A DNA stretch of 64,000 bases from Bradyrhizobium arachidis (GCF_024758505.1 NZ_CP077970.1:5022001-5086000), one strand, 5' to 3'. Counted from the first letter of the stretch, positions 35,036-43,853 are shown. The notes: generated by a model from the sequence alone, not told the origin. Made by a program: numbers and translations.

Positions 35036-35497
35036 ATGAAGCTACCCTATGAAGAGGGCTCGGTGTTCCTGGTGCCGGTCCGCCCCAACGGCTTCCTTCG
35101 AGGTGTTGTTACACGATCGACGAGTCGCGGTAGAGTTCTTGTAGGATATTTCTTTGGCCCCCGCGTTGACGAGCAGCGCCTTGCTACAGTCAACGACCTT
35201 GACCCTCAAGGCGCACTCGCAAGAATCCGCTTTGGCGATCTCGGTTTGATAAACGGCGAATGGCCAATACTAGGCAAAGTGGAGCGTTGGGATCGCACGG
35301 AATGGCCAACGCCCGACTTTGTCAGGCGAGATCCCATCTCGAATAAGGCTTGGCTAATCCGATATTCAGACGCGGATCCGCTGCGCAGCACTTCTGAGCG
35401 GCTTCCGAACTACGATGACTTCAATGTATTAGGCCATGACGGCCTCTACGGCGCAGGAGCTGCAGAGGCATTCCTCTCGAAACTACTCGCTTCATGA
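35036..35497 (+). CDS. Imm26-like immunity protein, orphan
   Basis: 153 residues. The pattern EGSVFLVPVRPNGFLRGVVT then GRVLVGYFFGPRV (about 8-45) matches the Imm26 family of polymorphic-toxin immunity proteins as I know it, and LINGEWPILGKVERWDRTEW follows. No toxin, secretion or Rhs gene is near. Codon use is less GC-rich than the flanks (for example CGAACTACGATGACTTCAAT), which hints at transfer. ATG 35036 has GAGA upstream. A REP-like palindrome follows the stop. Confidence 0.65.
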   Translation: MKLPYEEGSVFLVPVRPNGFLRGVVTRSTSRGRVLVGYFFGPRVDEQRLATVNDLDPQGALARIRFGDLGLINGEWPILGKVERWDRTEWPTPDFVRRDPISNKAWLIRYSDADPLRSTSERLPNYDDFNVLGHDGLYGAGAAEAFLSKLLAS

Positions 35498-35514
35498 TTT
35501 GGCGCTGACCGATG

Positions 35515-35550
35515 CGAATGGCGGGTCAGCGTAGCGTAACCCGCCATTCG
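35515..35550. repeat. REP-like palindrome
   Basis: CGAATGGCGGGT and ACCCGCCATTCG are perfect 12-base arms around CAGCGTAGCGTA. The core GGCGGGT..GCGTAACCCGCC resembles short palindromes dispersed in many proteobacterial genomes. It lies 18 bp after the Imm26-like gene. Confidence 0.7.
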
Positions 35551-35584
35551 GTCACTCGAGACGCGGCGGATTACGGATGCCCCC

Positions 35585-36088
35585 TTACTCCAAAAACGTC
35601 GTGAGCTGCGCACCCTCGTCGGCCACGAATACCGCGATCAACTCCGCGGGCTCCGTCGCGCTCGCGTTTGCCGACACCACATGCGTCGAGCCCGGCGGTT
35701 CGAAGAAGGACTGGCCGACCTTGAATGTCTCGACCGGGCCGCCGCCGAGCTGGGAACGGATCTCGCCCTTGGTGATGTAGGCAGTCACCGACCCCGCATG
35801 CTTGTGCGGTCGCGTAAATCCGCCCGGACCGTAAGTCACCCGCACGATGGTGACGCGCTTGCCCGCCACGTTGGGCAGCGCATAGGAGCCGATCGGTTCG
35901 ACCTTGTCCAATGGCGAACCTTCCGCAGCCGACGCGCAGACCGGCGCCATCGCGGCGGAAATTGCGTCCATAGTCACTGGCAGTGCCCTGCCAATGGCCA
36001 GCGCGCACGCCAGCCCTCCCACCACGGCAAGGGCATACGCCTGCGGTCGGGGTCTTGATGTAACGGAGAATGCAGAAACCGAAGTCAT
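35585..36088 (-). CDS. exported cupin-domain protein, 167 aa
   Basis: GGGAGG stands 9 bases before ATG 36088. A hydrophobic N-terminal segment (AYALAVVGGLACALAIGRAL, about 16-36) anchors or exports it. The single cupin barrel shows GGFTRPHKHAGSVTAYITKG (about 92-110, with the H-x-H and later E positions) and a second motif FFEPPGSTHVV. Such small cupins may bind a metal or act as a sensor. It follows the AhpD-like gene on the same strand with a 49 bp gap, so they may be co-transcribed. Confidence 0.8.
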   Translation of the reverse strand: MTSVSAFSVTSRPRPQAYALAVVGGLACALAIGRALPVTMDAISAAMAPVCASAAEGSPLDKVEPIGSYALPNVAGKRVTIVRVTYGPGGFTRPHKHAGSVTAYITKGEIRSQLGGGPVETFKVGQSFFEPPGSTHVVSANASATEPAELIAVFVADEGAQLTTFLE

Positions 36089-36137
36089 CCTGAAGTCCTC
36101 CCGGAGATGATGATGTCCTGACGGTGTGTGCGCTGGC

Positions 36138-36617
36138 CTATGATGCCGCCGCGTTGGCGGCCGCCGGCCGCTTTGCTGGAGTCCACCGGAACGCAGCGCC
36201 AAAGCGGTTCCAGACGTTGATCGAAGCGACGGCCGAGGTCAGATAAGTCAGCTCCTTCTCGGAGAATTCGCGGGACACCTCCGCATAGACCTCGTCGCTG
36301 ACCCCGTCGGGCAGATGCGTCAGCGCCTCGGTCCAGGCCAATGCTGCCCGCTCGCGCGCGGAAAAGATCGGCGCCTCCCGCCAGACCGCCACGAGATTGA
36401 GCTTGTCGACGGGCACACCGATGCGCTCGGAAAGCAGGACATGGTGCTGGACGCAGAAGGCACAGCCATTGATCTGCGACGCCCGCAGCTTGATGAGCTC
36501 CAGAAGCTGCTTGTCGAGGCCTGCCTTGGTTGCAAGCTGGCCGAGCGTAAGCACCAATTCATAGACGTCGGGGGCCATCGCCTTGAAGTCTTCGTATTCG
36601 CTGCGGGCGTGTGACAT
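36138..36617 (-). CDS. carboxymuconolactone decarboxylase / AhpD-like protein
   Basis: 159 residues with the AhpD-type redox box: E.I.LRASQINGCAFCVQHH (about 42-62), in which CAFC and the following His pair form the proton-relay and thiol site. This type often gives protection from peroxide, organic hydroperoxides or electrophiles. ATG 36617 has GAGGTGAAGG upstream. It is divergent from a MarR gene, and a direct-repeat operator lies between, so it is probably the regulator's target. Confidence 0.88.
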   Translation of the reverse strand: MSHARSEYEDFKAMAPDVYELVLTLGQLATKAGLDKQLLELIKLRASQINGCAFCVQHHVLLSERIGVPVDKLNLVAVWREAPIFSARERAALAWTEALTHLPDGVSDEVYAEVSREFSEKELTYLTSAVASINVWNRFGAAFRWTPAKRPAAANAAAS

Positions 36618-36638
36618 GGCCTTCACCTCGTGTTATTG

Positions 36639-36672
36639 TAAGAGCACTGATATCGTATAAGAGCTCTGATAT
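36639..36672. promoter_or_regulatory. direct-repeat operator between ahpD-like and marR genes
   Basis: TAAGAGCACTGATAT (36639-36653) and TAAGAGCTCTGATAT (36658-36672) differ at one base and start 19 bp apart, close to two helical turns. Each contains the near-palindrome AGAGC(A/T)CT. The position between divergent promoters fits MarR binding. Confidence 0.65.
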
Positions 36673-36724
36673 GTCGCGCAAGGCTGAAGGCGTCGCAAGG
36701 CCACGACCGCACCGGAAGGCTGCA

Positions 36725-37237
36725 ATGCAGAAGACGACGGCCCGAGCCGCGCGAGGCGACGGCGGAACCGCGGGCCTTGCCGCGCGTCCGCCCGCGGCGG
36801 GCGAAGGCAAGCGCGGCGAAAAAGGCTATCTCGGTTATCTCCTGCGTCAGGCGCAGGCCGCGGTGCGCCTCAGCATGGACCGCACGCTCACTGAGCTCGG
36901 CGTCACGCCGCCGCAATTCGCCGTACTGACGATGCTCAAGGCCTATCCCGGGCTATCGGGCGCCGACGTCGCCCGCCTCACCTTCCTGACGCCGCAGACC
37001 GTCGGCGTGATCATCCGCAACCTCGAGCGCGACGGTGCGATCCGCAAGGCACGCCATCCCGTCCACGGCCGCATCCTGCAATGGTCGCTGACGCCGCACG
37101 GCGCGACGCTGCTTCGGGGCTGCAGGCAACGGGTTTTGGACGTCGAAACACGCCTCAGCGCGGGGCTCGACGGCAAGACCGAAGCCGCGATCCGCCGCTG
37201 GCTCGCAAGGATCGCTACGGAGATGCAGGAGGGCTAG
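36725..37237 (+). CDS. MarR family transcriptional regulator
   Basis: 170 residues. After a Gly/Ala/Arg-rich leader, the winged helix begins YLGYLLRQAQAAVRLSMDRT and has the recognition part LSGADVARLTFLTPQTVGVI with the wing ARHPVHGRILQWSLT. MarR proteins are dimeric repressors released by phenolics, oxidants or electrophiles. I start at ATG 36725, which has GGAAGG 5 bases upstream; ATG 36671 would overlap the second operator repeat. The stop overlaps a convergent 54-aa gene by 4 bases. Confidence 0.88.
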   Translation: MQKTTARAARGDGGTAGLAARPPAAGEGKRGEKGYLGYLLRQAQAAVRLSMDRTLTELGVTPPQFAVLTMLKAYPGLSGADVARLTFLTPQTVGVIIRNLERDGAIRKARHPVHGRILQWSLTPHGATLLRGCRQRVLDVETRLSAGLDGKTEAAIRRWLARIATEMQEG

Positions 37238-37398
37238 TCGCCGCCGCCCCAGTCGATATCGGGGAGGTCGAAATCGCCGCCCGTGCCGCGTCTGTCGCCA
37301 TTGCCGAAGTTTTCCGCGAGGATCGCCACGACGACGACGATCAACCCGGCCGCGAAAGGCCAGGGATTGCTGCGGATCAGGTCCAGAAGCTCCTGCAT
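37234..37398 (-). CDS. small membrane protein, 54 aa
   Basis: The ATG is at 37398 and the TAG at 37234. The peptide opens MQELLDLIRSNPWPFAAGLI and continues with VVVVAILAEN, one membrane helix (about 14-30), then a Gly/Asp-rich acidic tail (GGDFDLPDIDWGGGD). It ends inside the marR stop on the other strand. The helix and acidic tail make it a probable membrane anchor of unknown partner. Confidence 0.6.
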   Translation of the reverse strand: MQELLDLIRSNPWPFAAGLIVVVVAILAENFGNGDRRGTGGDFDLPDIDWGGGD

Positions 37399-37524
37399 GG
37401 CCGCGATTCTAGGCCTGGACGTGCAAAAGTTCCGTAAATCGAAGGGCCAAAAGTCGCGGATCGGTGTTTAGGTTTGACCAAGCCGGCGCCTGCGCGCGGG
37501 GCGGCTTCAGGCTAGGATATCCGC

Positions 37525-38754
37525 ATGAAACAGCCTGATTCCTCGTTACGCCCGACCCGCCGCGCCCTGCTTCAATCCACCCTCGGTGCAGCCGCCCTGC
37601 TCGCCTCGCCAACACATGTGCTTGCCGCGCCACCCGGTTTCGACGAGTGGCGCGAAGCCTTTCGCGCCCGCGCGATGGCCAAGGGCATCTCGGCTGCGAC
37701 CTGGCAACGCGCGATGGCGCGGGTCGAACCCGACATGAGCGTGTTCAAGCAGATCCGCAACCAGCCGGAATTCAACGAGCAGGTCTGGCAGTACATCAAC
37801 CGCCGCGTCTCCGACTGGCGCATCATCAATGGCAAGATCGCGCTCAAGAACAACGAGCAATTGTTTGCGCGCATCGAGAAGGATTTTGGCGTCGAGCGCG
37901 GCACGCTGCTGGCGCTGTGGGGCGTGGAATCAGCCTATGGCGACCCGCTGGTGCAGCAGAACCACATGAAGCCGATCTTCCCTTCGCTTGCGGCGCTGGC
38001 CTGGAACGAGCCGCGCCGAAAGGCCTATTGGGAGACCGAGCTGATCAACGCCCTGAAGATCGTCGACAAGGGCTGGAGCACGCCGGAGGAGATGCGCGGC
38101 TCCTGGGCCGGCGCGATGGGCCATTCGCAATGGATGCCGGAAGTCTGGCTCAATGTCGGCATCGACTATGACGGCGACGGCAAGGTCTCGCCGTTCGGCC
38201 GGCCCGACGATGCGCTTGGGGCGACGGCAAAGTACCTGGTCAATCGCGGCAAATGGCACCGCGGCGAGCATTGGGGTTATGAGGTGCGCGCGAGCGGCAA
38301 TATGAGCGGCAGCCGCACCTATGCGGCGTGGCAAGCGGCCGGCGTCACGCGCGCGGACGGCCAGCCGTTTCCGCAGCCGAATGCCTCAGCGCAGATGTGG
38401 GCGCCAGTTGCAGGCGGGCCGACGTTCCTGCTGGGGCCGAACTTCTATTCGGTGAAGAGCTACAATCCTTCGATGAACTATGCGCTCGCGATCTGCCATC
38501 TCGGCGACCGCTGCCTGGGCGCGCCGCCCTTCATCCAGCCCTTCCCCGGCTCCGAACGCGCGCTGACGCTCGCCGAGGTGCAGGAGATGCAGACGCGCCT
38601 GACCAAGGCCGGCTTCGACACCGGCGGCACCGACGGCCGCGTCGGCAACGACACGATGAAGGCGATCAAGGATTTTCAGCAGAAGGCCGGCATTGCGCCC
38701 GCGGACGGCTATGGCGGCTTGAAGGTGCTGGCAAAGCTGCGTCAGGGCGGATAG
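37525..38754 (+). CDS. lytic murein transglycosylase with peptidoglycan-binding domain
   Basis: 409 residues with an RPTRRALLQSTLGAAALLAS start, which has twin Arg and may use the Tat or Sec route. The MltB-like catalytic domain (about 40-330) holds LALWGVESAYGDPLVQ (catalytic Glu near 135), the SWAGAMGHSQWMP box and DYDGDGKVSPFGRPDDA. A peptidoglycan-binding domain follows (about 348-406: EMQTRLTKAGFDTGGTDGRVG). The enzyme cleaves glycan strands with 1,6-anhydro ends in the periplasm. AGGATATC precedes ATG 37525. Confidence 0.92.
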   Translation: MKQPDSSLRPTRRALLQSTLGAAALLASPTHVLAAPPGFDEWREAFRARAMAKGISAATWQRAMARVEPDMSVFKQIRNQPEFNEQVWQYINRRVSDWRIINGKIALKNNEQLFARIEKDFGVERGTLLALWGVESAYGDPLVQQNHMKPIFPSLAALAWNEPRRKAYWETELINALKIVDKGWSTPEEMRGSWAGAMGHSQWMPEVWLNVGIDYDGDGKVSPFGRPDDALGATAKYLVNRGKWHRGEHWGYEVRASGNMSGSRTYAAWQAAGVTRADGQPFPQPNASAQMWAPVAGGPTFLLGPNFYSVKSYNPSMNYALAICHLGDRCLGAPPFIQPFPGSERALTLAEVQEMQTRLTKAGFDTGGTDGRVGNDTMKAIKDFQQKAGIAPADGYGGLKVLAKLRQGG

Positions 38755-38769
38755 CGCGCGCTTTCCGTC

Positions 38770-39576
38770 TCAGTGCCGGTACTGCGGCTCTTCCGCATCG
38801 AGCTGGCGGCGGATTGCGGCGAGATGCAACCGTGCGGATTCGGAATCGCCCTCGCGCATCTGCCGGTAGGTCGCTTCCGCAATCGCGGGATCGACGGGCA
38901 ACACCTTGCGTCCCGTCGACATCGCCAAGACCTGCACCTCGGCGGCGCGTTCGAGATAGTAGAGATCGTCCCAGGCCTCCGCGATGGTCGGCGCCAGCAC
39001 CATCACGCCGTGATGCTTCATGAAGACGATGTCGGCATCGCCGACGGCAGATGCGATGCGGGCGCCTTCGCGGTTGTCGAGCGCCAGGCCGTTGTAGTCG
39101 CGGTCTACGGCCGTACGGCCATAGAATTTGAGCGCGGTCTGGCCGGCCCAGATCAAGGGATCCCCCTCGGTCATCGACAATGCCGTGGCATTGGGCATGT
39201 GGGTGTGGAAGGCAACCTTGGCGCGCGGCAGGCGCTTGTGAATTTCGGCGTGGATGTAGAACGCGGTCGCCTCGGGCACGCCCTCGCCATCGAGCACATG
39301 GCCGTGGAAGTCGCAAATCAGAAGCTTTGACGCGGTGAGTTCGCGAAAGGCGTAGCCATAGGGATTGACGAGGAAGAGGTCGTCGTGGCCCGGCACCACG
39401 GCCGAAAAATGATTGCAGATGCCTTCTTCAAAGCCGTTGCGCGCTGCCATCCGGAAACAGGCAGCGAGATCTTCGCGCGCGGTGCGGATCGCGTCGGTGG
39501 CGAGATCGGGGCGGTTCGACCCTGCCGATGTCGATGCGGACGCAGATGATGTGGCGTGAGACAGGCTGTGCGCCAT
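38770..39576 (-). CDS. class II aldolase/adducin family protein
   Basis: 268 residues. The zinc ligands appear as HTHMPNA (H-x-H, about 122) and later MKHHGVMV (about 180), with an E in AEAWDDLYYLERAAE. The N-terminal GICNHFSAVVPG segment binds phosphate-type substrates in the family. Members are fuculose- or ribulose-type aldolases, but this branch, seen beside SDR genes, has no fixed substrate. ATG 39576 starts the conserved part; the frame runs on for 42 codons. It follows the SDR gene by 104 bp on the same strand. Confidence 0.85.
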   Translation of the reverse strand: MAHSLSHATSSASASTSAGSNRPDLATDAIRTAREDLAACFRMAARNGFEEGICNHFSAVVPGHDDLFLVNPYGYAFRELTASKLLICDFHGHVLDGEGVPEATAFYIHAEIHKRLPRAKVAFHTHMPNATALSMTEGDPLIWAGQTALKFYGRTAVDRDYNGLALDNREGARIASAVGDADIVFMKHHGVMVLAPTIAEAWDDLYYLERAAEVQVLAMSTGRKVLPVDPAIAEATYRQMREGDSESARLHLAAIRRQLDAEEPQYRH

Positions 39577-39679
39577 GGCAAAGAACCTCTTGAGCTGATG
39601 GCACGCGTTGTACAGGGGCGTCGCATGCGCGTCAGCCCCTGCGACCGCCACCCTGCCCTTCGCGCCGTGCGGCCCTAAA

Positions 39680-40489
39680 TCACGCCCGCCGCGGCACCGC
39701 ACCCGCGTTCATGCCGCCGTCGATCACGAGCTCCGTGCCGGTGACGTAGCGCGAGGCATCGGACGCCAGATACAGCACGCCGCTCGCGATCTCCGCGGCC
39801 CGCCCGGCGCGGCCGAGCGGCGTTGCCATTTTCGCGCGCTCCTCGGGATCGATCGGCGCGTTCTGGCCGGCGCCGGCCGCGCCTGTCGGGATCTTGCCCC
39901 AGATCGGGGTGTCGATGATGCCGGGATGCACGGAGTTGACGCGGATGCCGTCGCCGACCGCCGCACATTCCATCGCGATGGACTTCGCGAACAGCCGCAC
40001 GCCGCCTTTGGTCGCGGAGTAGCCGGCAAGTCCTGCCGCGCCGCGCAGGCCCGCGAGCGAGGACATCATGATGATGGAACCGCCGCCGTGCTTGCGCATC
40101 AGCGGCAGGCTGTATTTGACGGAGAGGAACACGCCGTCGAGGTTAATCGCGTTCTGCTTGCGCCAGTCGGCGAGCGTCATGTCTGTTATCGAGGGCACGG
40201 CAATGCCGATGCCGGCATTCGACACCAGCACGTCGAGCCTGCCGTACCGCTTGGCGATCTCGGCCGCGACCTCCGCCCAGCGCTCCTCGCTGGTGACGTC
40301 CTGCTCCAGGAAGATCGCCTTGCCGCCGGCCTTGGTCAGGCGCGCCACGACGTCTGGGCCGCGGAGCTCGTCAACGTCCGTCGCGATGACGGTCGCGCCC
40401 TCCTTCGCCAGCAATTCGACGACGGCTTCGCCGATGCCCGAGGCACCGCCGGTCACGAGCGCGACCTTGCCTTCAACCTGCCCTGTCAT
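39680..40489 (-). CDS. SDR family oxidoreductase
   Basis: 269 residues of a classical short-chain dehydrogenase. VTGGASGIGEAVVELLAKEG binds the cofactor; the acidic residue in ATDVDEL (about 36-42) favours NAD(H). The catalytic Ser is in IIMMSSLAGL and the YSATK box supplies Tyr and Lys. The C terminus ends TGTELVIDGGMNAGAV. It is 26 bp after recJ and before the class II aldolase gene, so it may join them in a sugar or hydroxy-acid pathway. The substrate is not predictable. Confidence 0.92.
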   Translation of the reverse strand: MTGQVEGKVALVTGGASGIGEAVVELLAKEGATVIATDVDELRGPDVVARLTKAGGKAIFLEQDVTSEERWAEVAAEIAKRYGRLDVLVSNAGIGIAVPSITDMTLADWRKQNAINLDGVFLSVKYSLPLMRKHGGGSIIMMSSLAGLRGAAGLAGYSATKGGVRLFAKSIAMECAAVGDGIRVNSVHPGIIDTPIWGKIPTGAAGAGQNAPIDPEERAKMATPLGRAGRAAEIASGVLYLASDASRYVTGTELVIDGGMNAGAVPRRA

Positions 40490-40515
40490 TTCAACTCCCT
40501 TTGTTATTGTTCTGT

Positions 40516-42357
40516 CTATCTGATGACCGATGGCCCCTGATCCGGCAATGCGACATCGATGACGCGCAATTGCACGCGCTCCACGCCCTGATAACGGTCG
40601 ACCGACAACGAGCCCGCCACATGCAGGGCCTGGCCGCGGTTGGCGACCAGCGCGTTGCCGAGTTTTTGGCCGATCGATCGGAACGCGATGCCATTGACGA
40701 TGGCGCCGTCGCCGGACTTGAAGCGCAGGCGCAGATGCGCCTGACCGACCTCGTCGGCATAGACGAGCTGATGCGACGGCAGCGCCAGCACCGGCTCCGG
40801 ATTGCCGCTGCCGAAGGGACCGGCGCGGTTGAGCGTGGTCGCAAGCTCCGGCGTCACCGCGCGCGCGGCGACCGCGCCGTCGATGAAGAGCTCGTTGACG
40901 TGGCGCGCTTCGCTGACGTCGCGGGCGAGCGCGTCTTCGAGATAGGCGCGGAATTCGGCGAGTTTTTCCTTCCGCAGCGTCACGCCGGCCGCCATCGCGT
41001 GGCCGCCGCCCTTGAGCAGAATGCCATCGGCAACCGCCTGCCGCACCGCCTTGCCGAGATCGACGCCGGCAATCGAGCGGCCGGAGCCGGTGCCGATGCC
41101 GCCGGGCTCGAGCGCAATGGCAAAGGCAGGCCGTGAAAACTTCTCCTTCAGCCTGGATGCAACGAGTCCGACCACGCCGGGATGCCAGCCTTCCGAGGCC
41201 GTGACGATGACGCCGAGCTTGTCTTCAAAGCCGATCGAGGCCAGCGCCTCGGCTTCGGCCTGGGCTTCGGCGGCCTGCTCGATGACGCGGCGTTCGCCGT
41301 TGAGGCGGTCGAGCTCGGCGGCAATGCGCGCGGCTTCCACCGGGTCGCCTTCGAGCAGCAGCCGAACGCCGAGATCGGCGCGGCCGATGCGTCCGCCCGC
41401 ATTGATCCGCGGCCCCAGCATGAAGCCGAGATGCCAGGCTTCCGGCGGGCCGTTGAGCCGCGCCACGTCCATCAGCGCGGTGTGGCCGACATGATCGCGC
41501 CGGCGCATCGCGATCAGCCCCTTGGCGACGAAGGCGCGGTTGAGCCCGATCAGCGGTGCTACGTCGGCAACGGTGCCCAGGGCCACGTGATGCAGCATGC
41601 CGAGCAGATCGGGCTCGGGCATTTCGCGGCTCCAGAAGCCGCGCTGGCGCAGTTCGCGGTTGACGGCGACCAGCGTCACCAGCACGAGGCCGACGGCCGC
41701 GAGATGGCCGAGGCCGGAGATGTCGTCGAGCCGGTTCGGGTTGACCAGTGCGTCAACCTCAGGAAGCTCCGTGCCGGCTTGATGATGGTCGATCACGACC
41801 ACCGACATGCCGAGCCGCCGCGCCTCGGCGAGCGGCTCGATGCTGGTGGTGCCGCAATCGACGGTGACGAGCAGCGTCGCGCCCTTCCCGGCCAGCGCGC
41901 GCACCGCCTCGGTGTTGGGGCCATAACCCTCAAAAATCCGGTCGGGAATGTGGATCAGCGGATCGAGCCCGCAATGGCGCAAATGCCAGGCGAGCAGCGC
42001 GGCCGAGGTGGCGCCGTCGACGTCATAGTCGCCAAAGATCGCGACTTTTTCGCCGCGCGCGGCTGCGTCCGCGATGCGCTTCGCGGCCGCCTCCATCTGC
42101 GTCACCGTAAACGGGTCCGGCAGCAGTTTGCGGATGGTCGGATCGAGAAAATCCTCGACCGCGTCGATCTCGACGCCGCGGCCCGCCAAGACCCGCGCCA
42201 GGAGCTCCGGCAGTTGATGCCGTTGCACGATGGCGAGCGCCTTGGCCGCCCCGCGCGCGTCCAGCCGGTCGCGCCAGAGCTTTCCCGTCAGGGACTGCGC
42301 AACGCCGAGAAACGCCGGGGGCGTTTCGACGGGCAAGGCTATAACGGGCGGGGTCAT
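40516..42357 (-). CDS. recJ: single-stranded-DNA-specific exonuclease RecJ
   Basis: 613 residues with the DHH phosphoesterase motifs in order: GDYDVDG (109-115), TVDCGT (about 165-170), DHH (190-192), and the DHHA1 domain with GGGHAMAAG near 470. The C-terminal OB part is RVQLRVIDVALPDQGPS. RecJ degrades 5' single-stranded DNA in recombination and mismatch repair in the cytoplasm. ATG 42357 is a clear start. The gene is divergent from the MCP-like gene at 42635. Confidence 0.97.
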   Translation of the reverse strand: MTPPVIALPVETPPAFLGVAQSLTGKLWRDRLDARGAAKALAIVQRHQLPELLARVLAGRGVEIDAVEDFLDPTIRKLLPDPFTVTQMEAAAKRIADAAARGEKVAIFGDYDVDGATSAALLAWHLRHCGLDPLIHIPDRIFEGYGPNTEAVRALAGKGATLLVTVDCGTTSIEPLAEARRLGMSVVVIDHHQAGTELPEVDALVNPNRLDDISGLGHLAAVGLVLVTLVAVNRELRQRGFWSREMPEPDLLGMLHHVALGTVADVAPLIGLNRAFVAKGLIAMRRRDHVGHTALMDVARLNGPPEAWHLGFMLGPRINAGGRIGRADLGVRLLLEGDPVEAARIAAELDRLNGERRVIEQAAEAQAEAEALASIGFEDKLGVIVTASEGWHPGVVGLVASRLKEKFSRPAFAIALEPGGIGTGSGRSIAGVDLGKAVRQAVADGILLKGGGHAMAAGVTLRKEKLAEFRAYLEDALARDVSEARHVNELFIDGAVAARAVTPELATTLNRAGPFGSGNPEPVLALPSHQLVYADEVGQAHLRLRFKSGDGAIVNGIAFRSIGQKLGNALVANRGQALHVAGSLSVDRYQGVERVQLRVIDVALPDQGPSVIR

Positions 42358-42634
42358 GTTCGATTCGCTGGGTTTAACTCGCTCGTGCCAAGGGTACGCG
42401 GCGCGCGGTCGCTACGAGCCGGATTCGGCGGGAATGCTGCGCTGTTTGCAATGTCAGCGTCGAACAAAACGGTGGATTGCCGATTTCGTGTGCGCGCTGA
42501 CTACCATTTGAGCAGCGCGCATGACAGCAAATTAAGTGAGCGTTAGGCGGAATCCTCGAAAAAGACCTGTATTCGATCTGTAATTTTTGGTTCCGCGTCA
42601 TTGCAGATCAGACCTCATTGCAAGGGAATCCCCG

Positions 42635-43723
42635 ATGTCTGCTGCGCTGGGTCTGAAGGCCAGGCCGATTGCGAACGGAACTACCAATCCCGATGCCGAA
42701 GACGATTCCGATATCTCCGCACTGATCAACCGGCTGACCGCCGAGGTCAACCAGATCGCGGTCGACAAGACCAAGTCGATCCAGCAGATCACCAATCAGA
42801 TGAAGATGCTGGCGCTGAACGCGCTGATCGAAAGTTCGCGTGCCGGCGCGCAAGGCGCGGGCTTTGCGGTGGTGGCGCAGGAGGTGCGCGGCGTCGGCCA
42901 GCAGGTCGAGACCATCGCGCGCGAGCTGGAATCACAACTGACCAAGCGCACCGGCGATCTCGTCGCCTCGATCGAGCGGATGAGCCAGCGCTCGCGCGGC
43001 GAGCGCATGGTCGACATGTCGCTCAACGCCATCGAGCTGATCGACCGCAACCTCTATGAGCGCACCTGCGACGTGCGCTGGTGGGCGACGGATTCCGCAG
43101 TGGTCGATTGCGCCGCCGCCCCGAGCGCGGCCGCCGTCACGCACGCTTCGGAGCGACTTGCCGTCATCCTCGGCGCCTACACCGTCTATCTCGATCTCTG
43201 GCTCTGCGACCTCGAAGGCAATGTGATCGCCAACGGCCGCGCGGACCGGTTTCGCGTGGTCGGCCAGAACGTCGCCAACACAAAATGGTTTCGCGAGGCG
43301 AAGACGCTGCGCTCCGGCGACGACTATGTCGCCGGCGACGTCGAAAACCAGCCGCTGCTCGGCAATGCGCAGGTCGCGACCTATTGCGCCAGCGTGCGCG
43401 CCGGCGGCCAGGCTCACGGCGCGCCGATCGGCGTGCTTGCGATCCACTTCGACTGGGAGCCGCAGGCCCGCGCCATCGTCCAGGGCGTGCGCGTCGGCGA
43501 CAGCGACAAGGCGCGCGTGTTGCTGGTCGACTCCCATTTTCGCGTGATCGCCGCCTCCGACGGCCAGGGCATCCTCAGCGAGCGCCTGACGCTGTCGGCG
43601 AACGGCCAGCGCTCGGGCTTCTACCACGACCGCACCGGCGCCCTCGTCGCCTTCCACGCCACCCCCGGCTACGAGACGTATCGGGGCCTGGGCTGGTACG
43701 GCGTGATCGTCTGCGGGGCCTGA
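42635..43723 (+). CDS. soluble chemotaxis-like protein with N-terminal signalling tip and C-terminal cache domain
   Basis: 362 residues, no membrane segment. The N-terminal part (about 25-105) resembles the MCP hairpin tip: QQITNQMKMLALNALIESSR then GAGFAVVAQEVRGVGQQVET. The middle (about 105-150) is a helical linker, and the C-terminal half (about 150-360) contains a cache-like sensor (YTVYLDLWLCDLEGNVIANG, IGVLAIHFDWEPQARAI, VLLVDSHFRVIAASDGQG). The sensor follows the signalling part, the reverse of ordinary receptors. CAAGGGAA precedes ATG 42635. It may sense a cytoplasmic ligand. Confidence 0.75.
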   Translation: MSAALGLKARPIANGTTNPDAEDDSDISALINRLTAEVNQIAVDKTKSIQQITNQMKMLALNALIESSRAGAQGAGFAVVAQEVRGVGQQVETIARELESQLTKRTGDLVASIERMSQRSRGERMVDMSLNAIELIDRNLYERTCDVRWWATDSAVVDCAAAPSAAAVTHASERLAVILGAYTVYLDLWLCDLEGNVIANGRADRFRVVGQNVANTKWFREAKTLRSGDDYVAGDVENQPLLGNAQVATYCASVRAGGQAHGAPIGVLAIHFDWEPQARAIVQGVRVGDSDKARVLLVDSHFRVIAASDGQGILSERLTLSANGQRSGFYHDRTGALVAFHATPGYETYRGLGWYGVIVCGA

Positions 43724-43819
43724 GGCCGCCTTCCTCACCCAAAGCATCGAAACAACCCCATGCACAGTAGCCAGAGGTTGCCGGCGTATCGCCTGACCGA
43801 ATTTCGGAAAAACAGTTGA

Positions 43820-43853
43820 CACGTCGGGCAAATCGGGAGTAATGTGCAATCGT
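43820..43853. repeat. 34 bp direct repeat, left copy
   Basis: CACGTCGGGCAAATCGGGAG followed by TAATGTGCAATCGT. It matches 47937-47969 at about 30 of 34 positions with one base gap. The two copies are 4.1 kb apart and enclose the lactate genes. Confidence 0.6.

Noticed and set aside
41182..42546. A 454-codon open frame opposite recJ
   Set aside because: It is the mirror of a clear recJ with DHH motifs and shows no protein family pattern.
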